This document shows, one piece after another, positions 17,516 to 27,296 of a stretch of 64,000 nt of DNA. Each line of letters opens with the position of its first letter. Within the stretch, counting starts at the first letter, position 1. The stretch is taken from assembly GCF_019599505.1 (NCBI RefSeq), contig NZ_RKLT01000012.1, forward strand, positions 1 to 64,000, written 5' to 3'. The DNA comes from Haloarcula nitratireducens (lineage in GTDB: Archaea; Halobacteriota; Halobacteria; Halobacteriales; Haloarculaceae). Below the pieces are notes generated by a model. The model was not told where the DNA came from. It worked only from the letters and a program-made list of their open reading frames with translations, and searched no databases. A program made the translations under genes and the position numbers.

Positions 17516-17995
17516 GAAGTTTGTGTGATGAACTGGTCGCTGTGCTTGATAGCGGGGAAATAGATCGTCTCGGACGTCGCTTGACAGTAACTGAGATTTT
17601 CTCCATGTCACCACTATCCGTGGCTCGGAGGTCTACTACCTGCTAGTTCAGCCACTCACAGCTTCTGGAGTCCGCTCTGCCTTGCGGTGAGCCCGTTCCC
17701 AGTATGAATTGTAGAGATTGATGCCCCAGTCGACGACGGTCTGGTTGGTAGTCGTTGGTTGGCTACTGCTGATCGGGTACTCATGATAAACCTCTCGTCG
17801 GCCAGAGGCACACAAAATCGCATCTTGAGTTAGATTCCCCCATAGTGAATGTAGCTCGGTGTATGTATGTGTGAGAAAAGTACAGAACAAAAATGCATTC
17901 TATAGTGGGGTAATTGCTAAGAAAGTCATCTGACTGAAACTAGTATTACGCCTCTGAACCGCGGCTTTCTGGACATCCAAGAAATATCCGTATTC

Positions 17996-18022
17996 GCTCT
18001 ACCCCCTAAAGGGGGGTAGAGC
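17996..18022. repeat. Perfect hairpin, 11-base-pair stem
   Basis: GCTCTACCCCC (17996-18006) and GGGGGTAGAGC (18012-18022) are exact reverse complements around the 5-base loop TAAAG. It lies about 240 bases upstream of the first conjugation gene, in otherwise AT-rich DNA. Confidence 0.8.
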
Positions 18023-18154
18023 TCATATGGGGCAGAACCAATGGCTGCCGGTACATTTTTTATCTACCCACTTGTGAATCTCATCGAGATTGGAGTTGAT
18101 TTCACAGAAATCGCGGCATTAAAATTCAAATAAATCTGACATCGGTTTAGACGA

Positions 18155-18209
18155 GATCACCTCCGCGGTGACCGGATTCGTGTGATGCAGTCCGGTCGTG
18201 GAGGTGATC
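18155..18209. repeat. Nested inverted repeat just before conjugation module 1, candidate oriT or operator
   Basis: The outer arms GATCACCTCC (18155-18164) and GGAGGTGATC (18200-18209) are exact complements. So are the inner arms GACCGGA (18170-18176) and TCCGGTC (18191-18197), around a 14-base loop. Nested arms of this type are seen at relaxase binding sites and at operators. The structure ends 55 bases before the first gene of an operon that encodes a relaxase-like protein and two ribbon-helix-helix proteins. Confidence 0.7.
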
Positions 18210-18264
18210 AAGGGCCACCAGTAGCATCGCCAGCCAACCAGAGCAATCAGTAGCAAACCTCAAT

Positions 18265-18729
18265 ATGAGTATCAAACCGACCTCCGCCGACGACTCGCCC
18301 TCTAATCAGACTCGCCGAACTTTCCGTACCCGTGCCCGGGCAGTACTGCTCACGGCATTCAGCAACCCTCGGTTTCGGTCGCTTCTCCAGCTGTCGCTTA
18401 TTACCATCCTCTTCAGTGGGTCGGCGATGGCTCAGACAGAAGTTGGCTCGGTGTACTGTGGAACGGCTGTCGAAACTGCGATTAGTGTTGTCTTCGGCGC
18501 ATTAGCGGCGTTGGGACTGCCAGCAGCGATGATCTTCACTGGCCGAAGTGGGCTTTCGTACATGCGCTCGACCGGGAACCCGAATCAGCAAAACGAGGCC
18601 CGGCGCGACCTGATTCTCTCGATGACTGGGCTGGGAATCGTGTTCTTGGCTATAATGGCGCCGGAGATTATCAACAAGTTCGGTAGCGAGATCGGCTTCT
18701 CGTTCTCCAACTGCGTCAGCCCGTTCTAA
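18265..18729 (+). CDS. VirB2/TrbC-like pilin-type membrane protein, module 1
   Basis: A 154-residue protein with a basic head and a signal-like helix ending SGSAMAQ (about residues 40-57). It has two further helices (about 71-93 and 117-133) and Cys at 65 and 150. Size, signal and two-helix layout match VirB2/TrbC-type pilins or their archaeal counterparts. The sequence EVGSVYCG after the cleavage site recurs as EVGSAMCG in the equivalent protein of module 2 (38196-38690), and both end near a CxSP Cys. It is the first gene of the transfer operon, 24 bases ahead of the next. Confidence 0.7.
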   Translation: MSIKPTSADDSPSNQTRRTFRTRARAVLLTAFSNPRFRSLLQLSLITILFSGSAMAQTEVGSVYCGTAVETAISVVFGALAALGLPAAMIFTGRSGLSYMRSTGNPNQQNEARRDLILSMTGLGIVFLAIMAPEIINKFGSEIGFSFSNCVSPF

Positions 18730-18752
18730 CGACACTCCCCGATTCACCTGAA

Positions 18753-20594
18753 ATGTCGCTGCTACGCCGATTCGTCGTGATTGCGGTGGTCGCCAGTAGT
18801 TTGGTGACGCCAGCTGTCGCTGTCTCGCCACAGGAGACTGCAGCATCAGAATCGAGTACGTCCACAGGGAAGTGGGCGTCTCAAAGCGGTGGAGCTGGCA
18901 ATCCGTGTGGTGTAGATGAGCCGGCCCGTTCGAGACGGCCGGGAACGAAGCCGCCGAACTACACCCACACGTTCTATCCGCCGGCATTTCGGGCGTATTG
19001 GTCGGGAGACTCGGACTATGTGGACGTGAGTAACGAATCAGCTGACTCCTCGACGAGCCCGGCCGGTCACATCGCCTGTTCAGGAGACGTGACGTTCCGC
19101 AAACCTCCGGCCGTCGAAGCGTGGAACGACCGTGAACTCGAACGCTACAATAACAGTAGTCAGTCGCGGTACCCGGCACGGGTCGAGTCGACCGATAGCC
19201 TCGTGGCAAACACGTCGTACGTTGAGATTTTCTCAATCAACCCGTCGACGGTCGTCCACACCGAGACAGGAGTGACACAGTACGTCCGTCCGAACGGGAC
19301 GGTTCGCACGGTTGGTAGCTACAATGGCTCAGCACTTGGCTGTGCGAACACGAGCGACTCCTGTGTCCTCGAGTCGGTGAGCGTCAACGAGGTTGGCCTG
19401 TACGCTAACGGAACGCGACAGGACACGGCGACGTCGCCGACCGCGGAGCTCCAGTACCGGAATCTCACCGGCCCGACAACACTGACTGTCCGGCTGTCGC
19501 TCGCGGTGACGGTGAATCAAACAACCGTCACTGGCGACAGCAATATCACGACATACAATCGCACGCTACGCGATTCGCGGCAGGTTACTGCCTACGAAGT
19601 GACGCCGTCGGACGTCGAGGTGTCGTTGGCAAATCATCGTAATAGTACGGGTGCAAGCCTCGCGGTGCCGCAGTTGTGGCGGAGTGTGACGTTCGAGACG
19701 GGCGACGTGGTGTATAGTCGCTGGCGGTTCTACACGCGAAGTCCGCCGGGCTGGGAGCGCTGGAACACGTCTTCGGGAACGAACGTCTCATCGGCCCAGC
19801 GGGTTCGCCCGCTGCAAGTTCACGCCATACCGGCACGGCAAGGACCGCTGGCGAATCTTGACCAGCACTCCCTCGCTAGGGATGCACAGTTCTTCCAGTT
19901 TGGTGACGACTACGACCGCATCCAGCGGGAGTTCGTCGTGTCCTATCGAAACGGAACGACGGCGAACAAGTCCCAGCTACCAGTGGAGGTCCAACTGACT
20001 CAATCCCGCACTCATACTCGAACGGAGCGGTTCACGCTTCGAGCGAACGACACGCACCCGCTGAGTGACTATCGGTCGCCGACGGTGCATGGAATCGTTC
20101 GCGGAGAGAGGGCGGAAAGTCGACTCTCGACGACGGCTGTCGTGGATGCTTACCCGGCTAACATGAGTGCGACGGTGGTCAACAGGACCACGAACGGAAC
20201 GACGCTGGCGGTGACTGTACGCTCGACCCGTGGGTATCCCGTGGACTTCGGGAACGTGACCGTGGTCGCTCGCAACAGCACGCGAACACACACGCTCAAT
20301 CCCGGCGAACGTGGGGCGTTCAATATCACGGTGCCGGAGCGGGCCCTCGACCGGGTGACGCTGACCTACAGCTCGAAGTACTACTGGTGGGAGCAGGGCA
20401 ATCCGGTAGTCAGCGATATCGTCGCGACCGAACGGACGACGACTGCGGAATGGCTTGAGGCGGGTCATCCGAAGTTCGTGGATATCGCGAATATAGTGGT
20501 CGTGACGATACTGTGGTTCCTGCCGCTCGGGCTGTTGCTGTACGGTTTCGACGTGTGGACGAACGGACGGTTACTTGGAGTGTATTCATCATGA
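18753..20594 (+). CDS. Secreted, membrane-anchored glycoprotein of conjugation module 1
   Basis: A 613-residue surface protein. A Sec signal (MSLLRRFVVIAVVASSLVTP, about residues 1-24) precedes a long Thr/Ser-rich ectodomain. That domain has well over twenty N-x-S/T sequons spread along it, and four Cys in the first 120 residues. A single C-terminal helix (VVVTILWFLPLGLLLYGF, about residues 577-600) anchors it, with a short cytoplasmic tail. No family is recognised. The gene overlaps the next by ATGA and lies between pilin-like and VirB6-like genes, so a role in mating-surface contact is a fair inference. Confidence 0.75.
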   Translation: MSLLRRFVVIAVVASSLVTPAVAVSPQETAASESSTSTGKWASQSGGAGNPCGVDEPARSRRPGTKPPNYTHTFYPPAFRAYWSGDSDYVDVSNESADSSTSPAGHIACSGDVTFRKPPAVEAWNDRELERYNNSSQSRYPARVESTDSLVANTSYVEIFSINPSTVVHTETGVTQYVRPNGTVRTVGSYNGSALGCANTSDSCVLESVSVNEVGLYANGTRQDTATSPTAELQYRNLTGPTTLTVRLSLAVTVNQTTVTGDSNITTYNRTLRDSRQVTAYEVTPSDVEVSLANHRNSTGASLAVPQLWRSVTFETGDVVYSRWRFYTRSPPGWERWNTSSGTNVSSAQRVRPLQVHAIPARQGPLANLDQHSLARDAQFFQFGDDYDRIQREFVVSYRNGTTANKSQLPVEVQLTQSRTHTRTERFTLRANDTHPLSDYRSPTVHGIVRGERAESRLSTTAVVDAYPANMSATVVNRTTNGTTLAVTVRSTRGYPVDFGNVTVVARNSTRTHTLNPGERGAFNITVPERALDRVTLTYSSKYYWWEQGNPVVSDIVATERTTTAEWLEAGHPKFVDIANIVVVTILWFLPLGLLLYGFDVWTNGRLLGVYSS

Positions 20595-21472
20595 CAGACA
20601 AGAACTCTCAATCGGCAGTATCGACTTGCATCGACCGACGGGGCCTCCTTGGCGCAGTTGGAGGTGGGATGGCAGCGCTCGCTGGATGCAGCAATATTGG
20701 TGGCTCGTCGAACGGGACCGCTTCGGAACCGACTGCGACGCAGAGCCCAAGTTCGAAGTCAGATGCGCTGAAGTCGCTCACATTCGAGCCAAAACCCGAC
20801 ACGAGTCCGCAGATAATAGCACATGTTGAGTTGGCGGAGGATTCCCGAATTACACAAATCGGGCTAATAAACGGGATGGGGAACGAGGTCCATCGAGCGT
20901 TTATCTCCGCCAATGAGACAGTCGCTAGCTTTCTCGTTGCCCGAATTGGCGACGATCCATCCAAGCGGATTACGCGAGGCGAGAATACGCTGGTCTTGGT
21001 CGGCGAGGAAACAGATGTCGAGATTCCAGTGACGTACTCAGCGTCGCTTGAACTTCGGGGTGTCATTGGTCCCGACGAATCCGATGAGTTTCCGCCGTCA
21101 CACCGTCGAAATCGACGTCATATCGGACTCATTGTAGAAAACACTGGGCAGCACGCCGATATTGCTCAGAAAGTCGTCTCGAAAGACGGTCCACATACGG
21201 AAGCCTTCGACAAGACAACTCATGAGTATGACCTTGACTCGATGATTAAACCGGGAGAGAGAAAGCTTCTTCCAGTGCGCAACTACCTGGCGGAGTTATT
21301 CGAGTGTTCAGAAAGCTATACTCGAGAGGCTAGTATGACGCTACAATCGGCATTTAGTGAACAGGTTCCTTTCACCCAAACATTCAGCTATAATCCGACT
21401 GAAAACTCTTGTAGTCTCTCGCTGAAGGGAAATTATACTGTTGTCGAACAGATGGAGACGAAGACTCCCTAA
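20591..21472 (+). CDS. Tat lipoprotein of conjugation module 1
   Basis: A 293-residue lipoprotein beginning at the ATG that overlaps the upstream stop (ATGA). Residues CIDRRGLLGAVGGGMAALAG then C form a twin-arginine signal with a lipobox. A Ser/Thr/Gly linker follows, then a beta-rich ectodomain of about 230 residues with no recognised motif. Extracellular lipoproteins in this position are known from bacterial transfer systems (VirB7/TrbH role), but similarity is positional only. Confidence 0.75.
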   Translation: MTDKNSQSAVSTCIDRRGLLGAVGGGMAALAGCSNIGGSSNGTASEPTATQSPSSKSDALKSLTFEPKPDTSPQIIAHVELAEDSRITQIGLINGMGNEVHRAFISANETVASFLVARIGDDPSKRITRGENTLVLVGEETDVEIPVTYSASLELRGVIGPDESDEFPPSHRRNRRHIGLIVENTGQHADIAQKVVSKDGPHTEAFDKTTHEYDLDSMIKPGERKLLPVRNYLAELFECSESYTREASMTLQSAFSEQVPFTQTFSYNPTENSCSLSLKGNYTVVEQMETKTP

Positions 21473-21475
21473 GCG

Positions 21476-23110
21476 ATGCAGAGTCAACCTCCAACACCGA
21501 CACCAACCCCAGGGCAGGGAGCTGAAGGGTCCACTGGACAGTTCACTGGTGACGTGCCTACGTTTACCGAACTGGTCTTTCGGGCATTGATAGAGTTCTT
21601 GAAGATGTTTCCGACTGCCTTCGAGAGCTGGTTCAAAGAAAATGTATTGGATGTACTTGTCCAGCCTCTCGTTGGCACTCCAGCGCCCATAGGGCCCGGA
21701 GCGGGTGGACTAAACATGGCGTTCAACAGCGCCGTGAATAGTCCCTGGAGTACGCTCATAAATACGCTCTATTTCGAGTACGTCGTCGGGCTGGCGTTCG
21801 GCATCCAGATTATTGTCGTCGCCGTCGTGGGAGTGCGCTACAATGCGATCGATCCAGTCGTTCGAAAACGGATCGGCCGTCGACTGGTATTTGCGTTTCT
21901 TGCGCTCTTCTTCTGGCTCCCGATTGCCTCTCTCGCATTGCAATTCTTCGATGTCATTGGTGAGACCGTCTCGACGTTCGCGAATGCGACTGAAGGTCAG
22001 ATCGCCCAAGAACTGCTGGTCTTTGCGAAACTGTCTCTGTATAGTCCGGCAGTCTCATTCCTGTTGCTACTGGGGCTGCTCTATATCTATGCGAAGGTTC
22101 TCGTGGTATCGATCACCCGATGGATGGCGGTGATTCTCACTACATTAGCGATGCCACTGGTGGCAACATTCTGGGCATTAGAGGTCTGGCCATTCAAAAG
22201 CTTCAGCGGGCTGTCGAAACAAATAGCAGGGACGTATCCCGGCGCTATTGCAGCGAGTATCCCGACAGCGTTGCTCATCCGCATCTCGATTGAGATCAAC
22301 GACTGGGGAATTCCAGGACTGGGGCTGTTCATCACTCCGATGGTGCTGCTGCTCTGTGCGAAGATTCAGAAAGCGATGCTCCAGAAGAGTAGCCCGACGT
22401 TGGTCAACCTCAGCGATAAGATGATGGCCGCAGGGAAGAAGCCAGCCAAAGCTTCGGGGGCTGTCGCAGGGGCGGGTGTGACCGCTGGAGCCTATCTAGC
22501 GGGCGGGCCGGTTGCTGCCGGCGCAGTTGAAGCCGGCAAAGGCGTCGCGAAGGGAAGTTCGCGAAGAGTGTTGAACGGCGCGCAGATGGTCCACCGGGGA
22601 AAGTCCGGGTCGTCCGCAACCATGGCAGCGGGCGCGTCAACGGGCCGGCAGAGTGGGCAGGCCCAAAGACAAGGTGGAGGGTCGTCGTCTTCGCCGCCTA
22701 AGAGTGGCGGCTCGTCTAGTGGGAGCACACCCAGCGGTGGAAGCGGGGCAGGTAGCGCCGGCGGTTCAAGCAGTCTCGGACAGACTGTCGCTGCCTCATC
22801 TTCAGCGCCAACGTCTGCTAGTACCGGCAAATCGACTCAAACCGTGAAGAAGCCGACCAGCGGTACAACGACAATTCCACCGACGAGCAGCAGTTCCGGC
22901 GGAGCATCCACGAAACCGGTTCCGAATCGATCAGACACCAAAGTGTATCACCACGAAGAGGAATCGGCAGCGGACGGCGACCCGCCCGAGTTTGACTCAG
23001 TCGGTGAGCTGCTGCGCGAGCGGCTGAAGACCGATGAGGAACTCGGTCCCGATGCGTACCGCCTCGATGAGCAAGATATGGCGATGGTCAAGGACAACAA
23101 CGATGAGTAA
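21476..23110 (+). CDS. VirB6/TrbL-like channel membrane protein, module 1
   Basis: A 544-residue protein. After a Pro/Thr-rich head there are about six to seven membrane helices (roughly residues 100-310), typical of the inner-membrane channel protein VirB6/TrbL. The C-terminal 230 residues are low-complexity Ser/Gly/Thr/Ala, ending in an acidic segment, again as in TrbL-type proteins. The stop overlaps the VirB4 start by eight bases. The module 2 protein at 38704 has the same architecture. Confidence 0.78.
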   Translation: MQSQPPTPTPTPGQGAEGSTGQFTGDVPTFTELVFRALIEFLKMFPTAFESWFKENVLDVLVQPLVGTPAPIGPGAGGLNMAFNSAVNSPWSTLINTLYFEYVVGLAFGIQIIVVAVVGVRYNAIDPVVRKRIGRRLVFAFLALFFWLPIASLALQFFDVIGETVSTFANATEGQIAQELLVFAKLSLYSPAVSFLLLLGLLYIYAKVLVVSITRWMAVILTTLAMPLVATFWALEVWPFKSFSGLSKQIAGTYPGAIAASIPTALLIRISIEINDWGIPGLGLFITPMVLLLCAKIQKAMLQKSSPTLVNLSDKMMAAGKKPAKASGAVAGAGVTAGAYLAGGPVAAGAVEAGKGVAKGSSRRVLNGAQMVHRGKSGSSATMAAGASTGRQSGQAQRQGGGSSSSPPKSGGSSSGSTPSGGSGAGSAGGSSSLGQTVAASSSAPTSASTGKSTQTVKKPTSGTTTIPPTSSSSGGASTKPVPNRSDTKVYHHEEESAADGDPPEFDSVGELLRERLKTDEELGPDAYRLDEQDMAMVKDNNDE

Positions 23111-26100
23111 CTCGCCTAGCGAATTCAACACGAATATTATTCACGACGATCTCGGTGGCACCACCGAGTTCTGGGGACAGTACACCTTCGGTGAACTAGC
23201 GTTGTTCATCTTCCCAGTCTTCGGGTATCTCGCGCTCTTGGGCCTACCGTTCGTCCCAGCTAGTTTCCTGCTGCCGGCGACTGGTCTGTTGATTGCGACC
23301 GAACTCCTCCTGTTCGGCCTGCATCGAGCGCGGCCCCGCTACTACCGACTAACTGAGTGGCTGGAGGTCCGCCTGCGGTGGGCCGTCAAGAAACCGGAGT
23401 ACCTGTTCGGTGATGGCGCACAGGATACGCAGACGGTCACGCGGCTTGACCGCGTGCTTCCTCATGGTGTCAAGCGCATCGACGGCGCACATCTCGGCGC
23501 TGTGCAGGTCACGCCCGCCAACATGGCGCTCAAAGATGGTAGCCAATGGGAGAAGGCTGTCAGTTCACTCACGGACTTAGCGAACTCCTTAGAGGGCGAG
23601 ACGAACCTGTACGTCACCACCCGTGAAATTGACCGGGAAGCGCACGTTGAGGCCCATCAAGGCCGCCTCGACGATGCCGATACCCAACGGTTGCCGATGC
23701 TCCGGGGTCTCTTGATGGAATGGCTCGACCGACACACGGATGACGAGAGCAATCCCGTCGACGGGACCGAAATGGCACGGAAGTATTACATCATCGTCTC
23801 AGTGACCGATGCTGACATAGATGACCTCGACCGGGAGTCGGCATCGCTCATCGGTTCCCTGGATTCCGTGCCGGTCATCGGCCGTGTTGTCAAGATGGTG
23901 TCGTCGGATGGCCTCACCGAAAGTGAGCGGGACACGTACAAAGCGAAGAAGTTGAAGGACAGAGTCGGGACGACGGCTCGTGCGATCAACAGTCTGTATC
24001 GCTGTAGTGGGGAGCCCGTGTCGCCACTTCGCCTTGCGACGCTCACAAAGGAGTATTGGGCGTGTGAGTCGCAGTCGTTCGGCGACCTCGAAGAGACGAC
24101 AGGACTCTCCCCTGTTCACTACACCCGCTCACAGGAGGCTGAGGCGCTAGACCTGGATATCGAAGACGTTGAAGACCTCGGAGATATCGAGATGCCCGAG
24201 TTCGATGATGACGATGTCGGGGAAGTACCATCGGCGTTCAGGCGGCCCGGTGAGGAACAGCGGTCGTGGCTCGCGCCGTCGGCTATCGATTGGAACGAGG
24301 ACTACACGGTCCTCGACAGTGAGACGTACGCTCGGACGTTCTGGATCGAAACCTTCCCCGAACACCCGACTAGTGGGATGCTTGAGCGCCTACTGCTGGA
24401 CACTAATCTGAAGGCCGATGTCTCGATTCACATCAACCCGTACCAGTCGCAGGATGCCGTTTCGGTGATCTCCGAGTGGGTGTCTTCGCTGCGCGTGTTG
24501 CAGCAGGACGTCGGCGAACTGGACACAGAGGACCTCCAGCAGGACATCGAGCGAGCGAAGTACATCCGGCAGGCCGTCCGGCGGAACCACACGTCGCTGT
24601 ATCAGGCAGGGGTGTTCATCCGTCTGACCGCTGACAGCAAAGAGGAGCTTCGCGAGCAGACCAACCAGTTAGAGACGCTGATGCGGGACTCCCCGGCGAA
24701 CTGTTCGATCAAGCGAGCGACGCGCCGCCAGGAACAGGGATTAGCCACGGTTTCGCCATTGGGTGGGAACGAGCTTGGGAACGAGCGACTGTCGTCGATG
24801 ACGGGGGAAGCTCTCGGCGCGCTGTTCCCCTTCTCCTCGAACTACCTCCGGATGGCTGACGGAATTCGCTACGGTATCCACGACCACAACGACTCCTCAG
24901 TGCTGATCGATCCATGGGAGCTGGAAACCGGCCACTCGGAACTGGTGACAGGGATGCCCGGCGGCGGGAAGACTCACGGCACACAGGCTCGGGGCCTGCG
25001 GATGATGAAGAAGCGCTCGGACGTCAAGCAGGTCTTCATCGACCCGGTCGGGGATATGCGCGGCAGCGCCGAAGTGCTAGATGCTAAGCGTATCACCGTC
25101 AGCGGGGACACGCCGCTGAATCCGTGTGAGATGCATCCGACGCCACAGCACGTCCTCGATGCGTCGCCGGACATGGAGCCGGTCCGGGCGAAGATGGACG
25201 AAGTCTACGGGGTCATCATGAACTTCCTCACCTCGCGGGATATCGACCTCGAAATGCACAGCGGGCTGATCACGTTCCTGATTCAGACGACGTTCGAGCG
25301 GTCGGCTATCGACCCCGACGACCCGTCGACGCATACACCGGCAAACTCCCCGACGATGCAGGACCTGCTCGACCTGATCGACGAGATTCAGGAAGACCCG
25401 GGAGTGTTCCCTGCTGCGGAGACCGAGAGTTCAAAACAGAAGATTCGGAAGTACGCCGACGAACTCTCGGTGGCGCTGCAGCCGTTCCGGGCTGGCAGTA
25501 CCTATGGCAACCTCGCCGAAGAATCGAATCTGAATCTTATCGACAACGACAGCAAAGCCGTCTACTTGGACCTCCAGCAAGTGGAGGGCTCCGGTGACGG
25601 CCTTGGGAAGCAGTCGTTCATCATGCAGTTGCTGCTCTCGACGCTGTATCAGCAAGCGAAGAACATGGAGACGAAGGTAGAGGTGATCATCGACGAGGCG
25701 CACTACCTGTTCGCCGACGACGCGAACCTCGCCTTCTTGAACCAGATTGCTCGCCACCAGCGCCACGCCGGGATTCGGCTGGTGCTGCTCTCCCAGACGC
25801 TCCAAGAGTTCTACGATGGTGACGCTGCCGAGGAGATTGCGGGGATGTGTCCGATTATGGTCCATCACCGAGAGCCAGAGCTGGACAAGCAGACGGCGAA
25901 GCGGGCGGGAATGACCCGCGAGCAGAAACACTACGTGAACAACGCGGAAGCCGGGAAAGAGACGGTTGGAAGCGAACACGGCTACAGCGAAGCGCTAGTC
26001 CGGATCGACGAACACGGCGATTACCCACTCAAAGTTCGGACGTCGTGGGAAGAAAAGCGGGTCATCGACCTCGACCCGCACGAACAAAACCCGCTGGACA

Positions 26101-26462
26101 TCCTCGTCGAAGAGCAATCCGAGCAGGTCGAAGCGTTCGAAGAGTTCCTTCGAACTGAGTCGATGAAGGGTGTTCTGGCCCATCATGGGCTGACGGTCAG
26201 CCAAGCCGAACACGTCCTCGAAGGACTCTCTGCAGCGGAATTGGCCGAAACGCTCTCGACGGCACTCGATCAGGTGGCAGTTGAGGAGACTATGGAGACG
26301 ACGGAGAACAGTGCGCCAACCGACGACGACTCTCAACCAGATACTATGCCTCACGCTGATTCACAACCAGAATCACAGGAGCAACGTCAGTCAGATATGC
26401 CGTTCACGACGAATGGAGCCAGCGGAGCGCTCTACGAGAATGGAGGTGAGTCGGATGAGTGA
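23103..26462 (+). CDS. VirB4-family conjugation ATPase, module 1
   Basis: Cytoplasmic motor ATPase of a type IV-like transfer channel, 1119 residues from the ATG at 23103 (MSNSPSEFNTNIIHDDLGGT), eight bases inside the upstream gene. Two hydrophobic helices near the N-terminus (about residues 32-75) look like a fused VirB3/PrgI-type segment. An N-terminal domain of about 500 residues leads to Walker A GMPGGGKT (about 617-624), Walker B EVIIDEAHYLFAD (about 860-872) and the LLSQTLQEF arginine-finger region. An acidic, Gln-rich tail follows. The first ribbon-helix-helix gene overlaps its end by eight bases. Confidence 0.92.
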   Translation: MSNSPSEFNTNIIHDDLGGTTEFWGQYTFGELALFIFPVFGYLALLGLPFVPASFLLPATGLLIATELLLFGLHRARPRYYRLTEWLEVRLRWAVKKPEYLFGDGAQDTQTVTRLDRVLPHGVKRIDGAHLGAVQVTPANMALKDGSQWEKAVSSLTDLANSLEGETNLYVTTREIDREAHVEAHQGRLDDADTQRLPMLRGLLMEWLDRHTDDESNPVDGTEMARKYYIIVSVTDADIDDLDRESASLIGSLDSVPVIGRVVKMVSSDGLTESERDTYKAKKLKDRVGTTARAINSLYRCSGEPVSPLRLATLTKEYWACESQSFGDLEETTGLSPVHYTRSQEAEALDLDIEDVEDLGDIEMPEFDDDDVGEVPSAFRRPGEEQRSWLAPSAIDWNEDYTVLDSETYARTFWIETFPEHPTSGMLERLLLDTNLKADVSIHINPYQSQDAVSVISEWVSSLRVLQQDVGELDTEDLQQDIERAKYIRQAVRRNHTSLYQAGVFIRLTADSKEELREQTNQLETLMRDSPANCSIKRATRRQEQGLATVSPLGGNELGNERLSSMTGEALGALFPFSSNYLRMADGIRYGIHDHNDSSVLIDPWELETGHSELVTGMPGGGKTHGTQARGLRMMKKRSDVKQVFIDPVGDMRGSAEVLDAKRITVSGDTPLNPCEMHPTPQHVLDASPDMEPVRAKMDEVYGVIMNFLTSRDIDLEMHSGLITFLIQTTFERSAIDPDDPSTHTPANSPTMQDLLDLIDEIQEDPGVFPAAETESSKQKIRKYADELSVALQPFRAGSTYGNLAEESNLNLIDNDSKAVYLDLQQVEGSGDGLGKQSFIMQLLLSTLYQQAKNMETKVEVIIDEAHYLFADDANLAFLNQIARHQRHAGIRLVLLSQTLQEFYDGDAAEEIAGMCPIMVHHREPELDKQTAKRAGMTREQKHYVNNAEAGKETVGSEHGYSEALVRIDEHGDYPLKVRTSWEEKRVIDLDPHEQNPLDILVEEQSEQVEAFEEFLRTESMKGVLAHHGLTVSQAEHVLEGLSAAELAETLSTALDQVAVEETMETTENSAPTDDDSQPDTMPHADSQPESQEQRQSDMPFTTNGASGALYENGGESDE

Positions 26463-26832
26463 GAACGTGACATTCTACGCGCCGGATGAGCAAAAGGAAC
26501 TGATAGAGCGGATGGCCGAACGGCAAGGGATGAGTCTCTCAAAGTACTGCGTCGTCGCGCTGGACAAGCAAATCGCTCGTGACGTGCGCTCCGAGCGAAT
26601 CTCGGAAACCGGTCTCGAAGAGCAGTTGAGTGACATGGAAGCGACTGTCTTGGATGAGATAGAGTCTGCTCTGTCGCCTTCAACAGAGAAGGAAGTGCTG
26701 CACGGTGTTGCGCTCTGGAATCTGATTGGTGGGGAATATCCGGGTGAGAAGCAAGCGGCGGCACTTTCAGAAGCATCTGACCGGCTGGATACTGGGTTGG
26801 AGAAGCTACAGCGCCAGGAGGCCGATGACTAA
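26455..26832 (+). CDS. Ribbon-helix-helix relaxosome-type protein 1
   Basis: A 125-residue protein with an N-terminal ribbon-helix-helix domain, ENVTFYAPDEQKELIERMAE then RQGMSLSKYCVVALDKQIA, and an acidic helical C-terminus. The ATG at 26455 overlaps the VirB4 stop. Such MobC/TraY-like proteins bind near oriT and help the relaxase. It directly precedes a second member of the same type and the relaxase-like gene. Confidence 0.82.
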   Translation: MSENVTFYAPDEQKELIERMAERQGMSLSKYCVVALDKQIARDVRSERISETGLEEQLSDMEATVLDEIESALSPSTEKEVLHGVALWNLIGGEYPGEKQAAALSEASDRLDTGLEKLQRQEADD

Positions 26833-27296
26833 TGGCCGAAGATGCGCGCCTCCAGATTTACACGGACGAAGCGCTCAATAAGAAACTCGACAAGCGTGCT
26901 GATTCTGCGGGGCTCTCGAAATCGAAGTACTGCGAACTGATCTTGAAGAACCACCACGGGATGGATTTAGACGGGCGGCTCTCTCGATACTCTGCCAATG
27001 ACGATGTGGTCTCGACGATCGACAAGGCCAGTGCCGAAATTATCGCTGCGATTGAAGAGCTGAAGCAAGAGACGACGTCCGACGTGGAACATCTGCAGTC
27101 GCTCCGAACGATGTACGTGCTGTCTCTGTGGGAACTGCTCAAAGAAGAGTACAGTCCCGAAGAGCGTGAGACAGCGATCAAGCGAGCGGCGCTCCAAATG
27201 GCCGACAGTCGTGCCTCACAGACGACTACTGAGAGCGATGGTGGGGAATCAGACAACCCGTCGCCGCTTGACTCGCTGCTCGCTATTGAACAATGA
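26832..27296 (+). CDS. Ribbon-helix-helix relaxosome-type protein 2
   Basis: A 154-residue paralogue-like partner of the preceding gene. The N-terminal domain reads DARLQIYTDEALNKKLDKRA then DSAGLSKSKYCELILKNH, and both proteins share the S(L/K)SKYC turn. A long acidic helix and Ser/Asp-rich tail follow. The start overlaps the previous stop by one base (TAATG) and the end overlaps the relaxase-like gene by four. Two adjacent ribbon-helix-helix proteins could form a heteromeric oriT-binding complex. Confidence 0.82.
   Translation: MAEDARLQIYTDEALNKKLDKRADSAGLSKSKYCELILKNHHGMDLDGRLSRYSANDDVVSTIDKASAEIIAAIEELKQETTSDVEHLQSLRTMYVLSLWELLKEEYSPEERETAIKRAALQMADSRASQTTTESDGGESDNPSPLDSLLAIEQ

Larger units (their letters stand above)
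17516..18264. other. Non-coding leader before conjugation module 1
   Basis: A 749-base gap, AT-rich in its right half. It contains a perfect 11-base-pair hairpin (17996-18022) and a nested two-stem inverted repeat (18155-18209), listed separately. A short frame on the minus strand (17648-17890) has no recognised motif and is not called. The gap is a natural place for a transfer origin and for the promoter of the transfer operon. Confidence 0.5.

Noticed and set aside
17648..17890. 80-residue frame on the minus strand before conjugation module 1
   Set aside because: No motif and not acidic; a transposase or relic origin was considered but nothing supports it.
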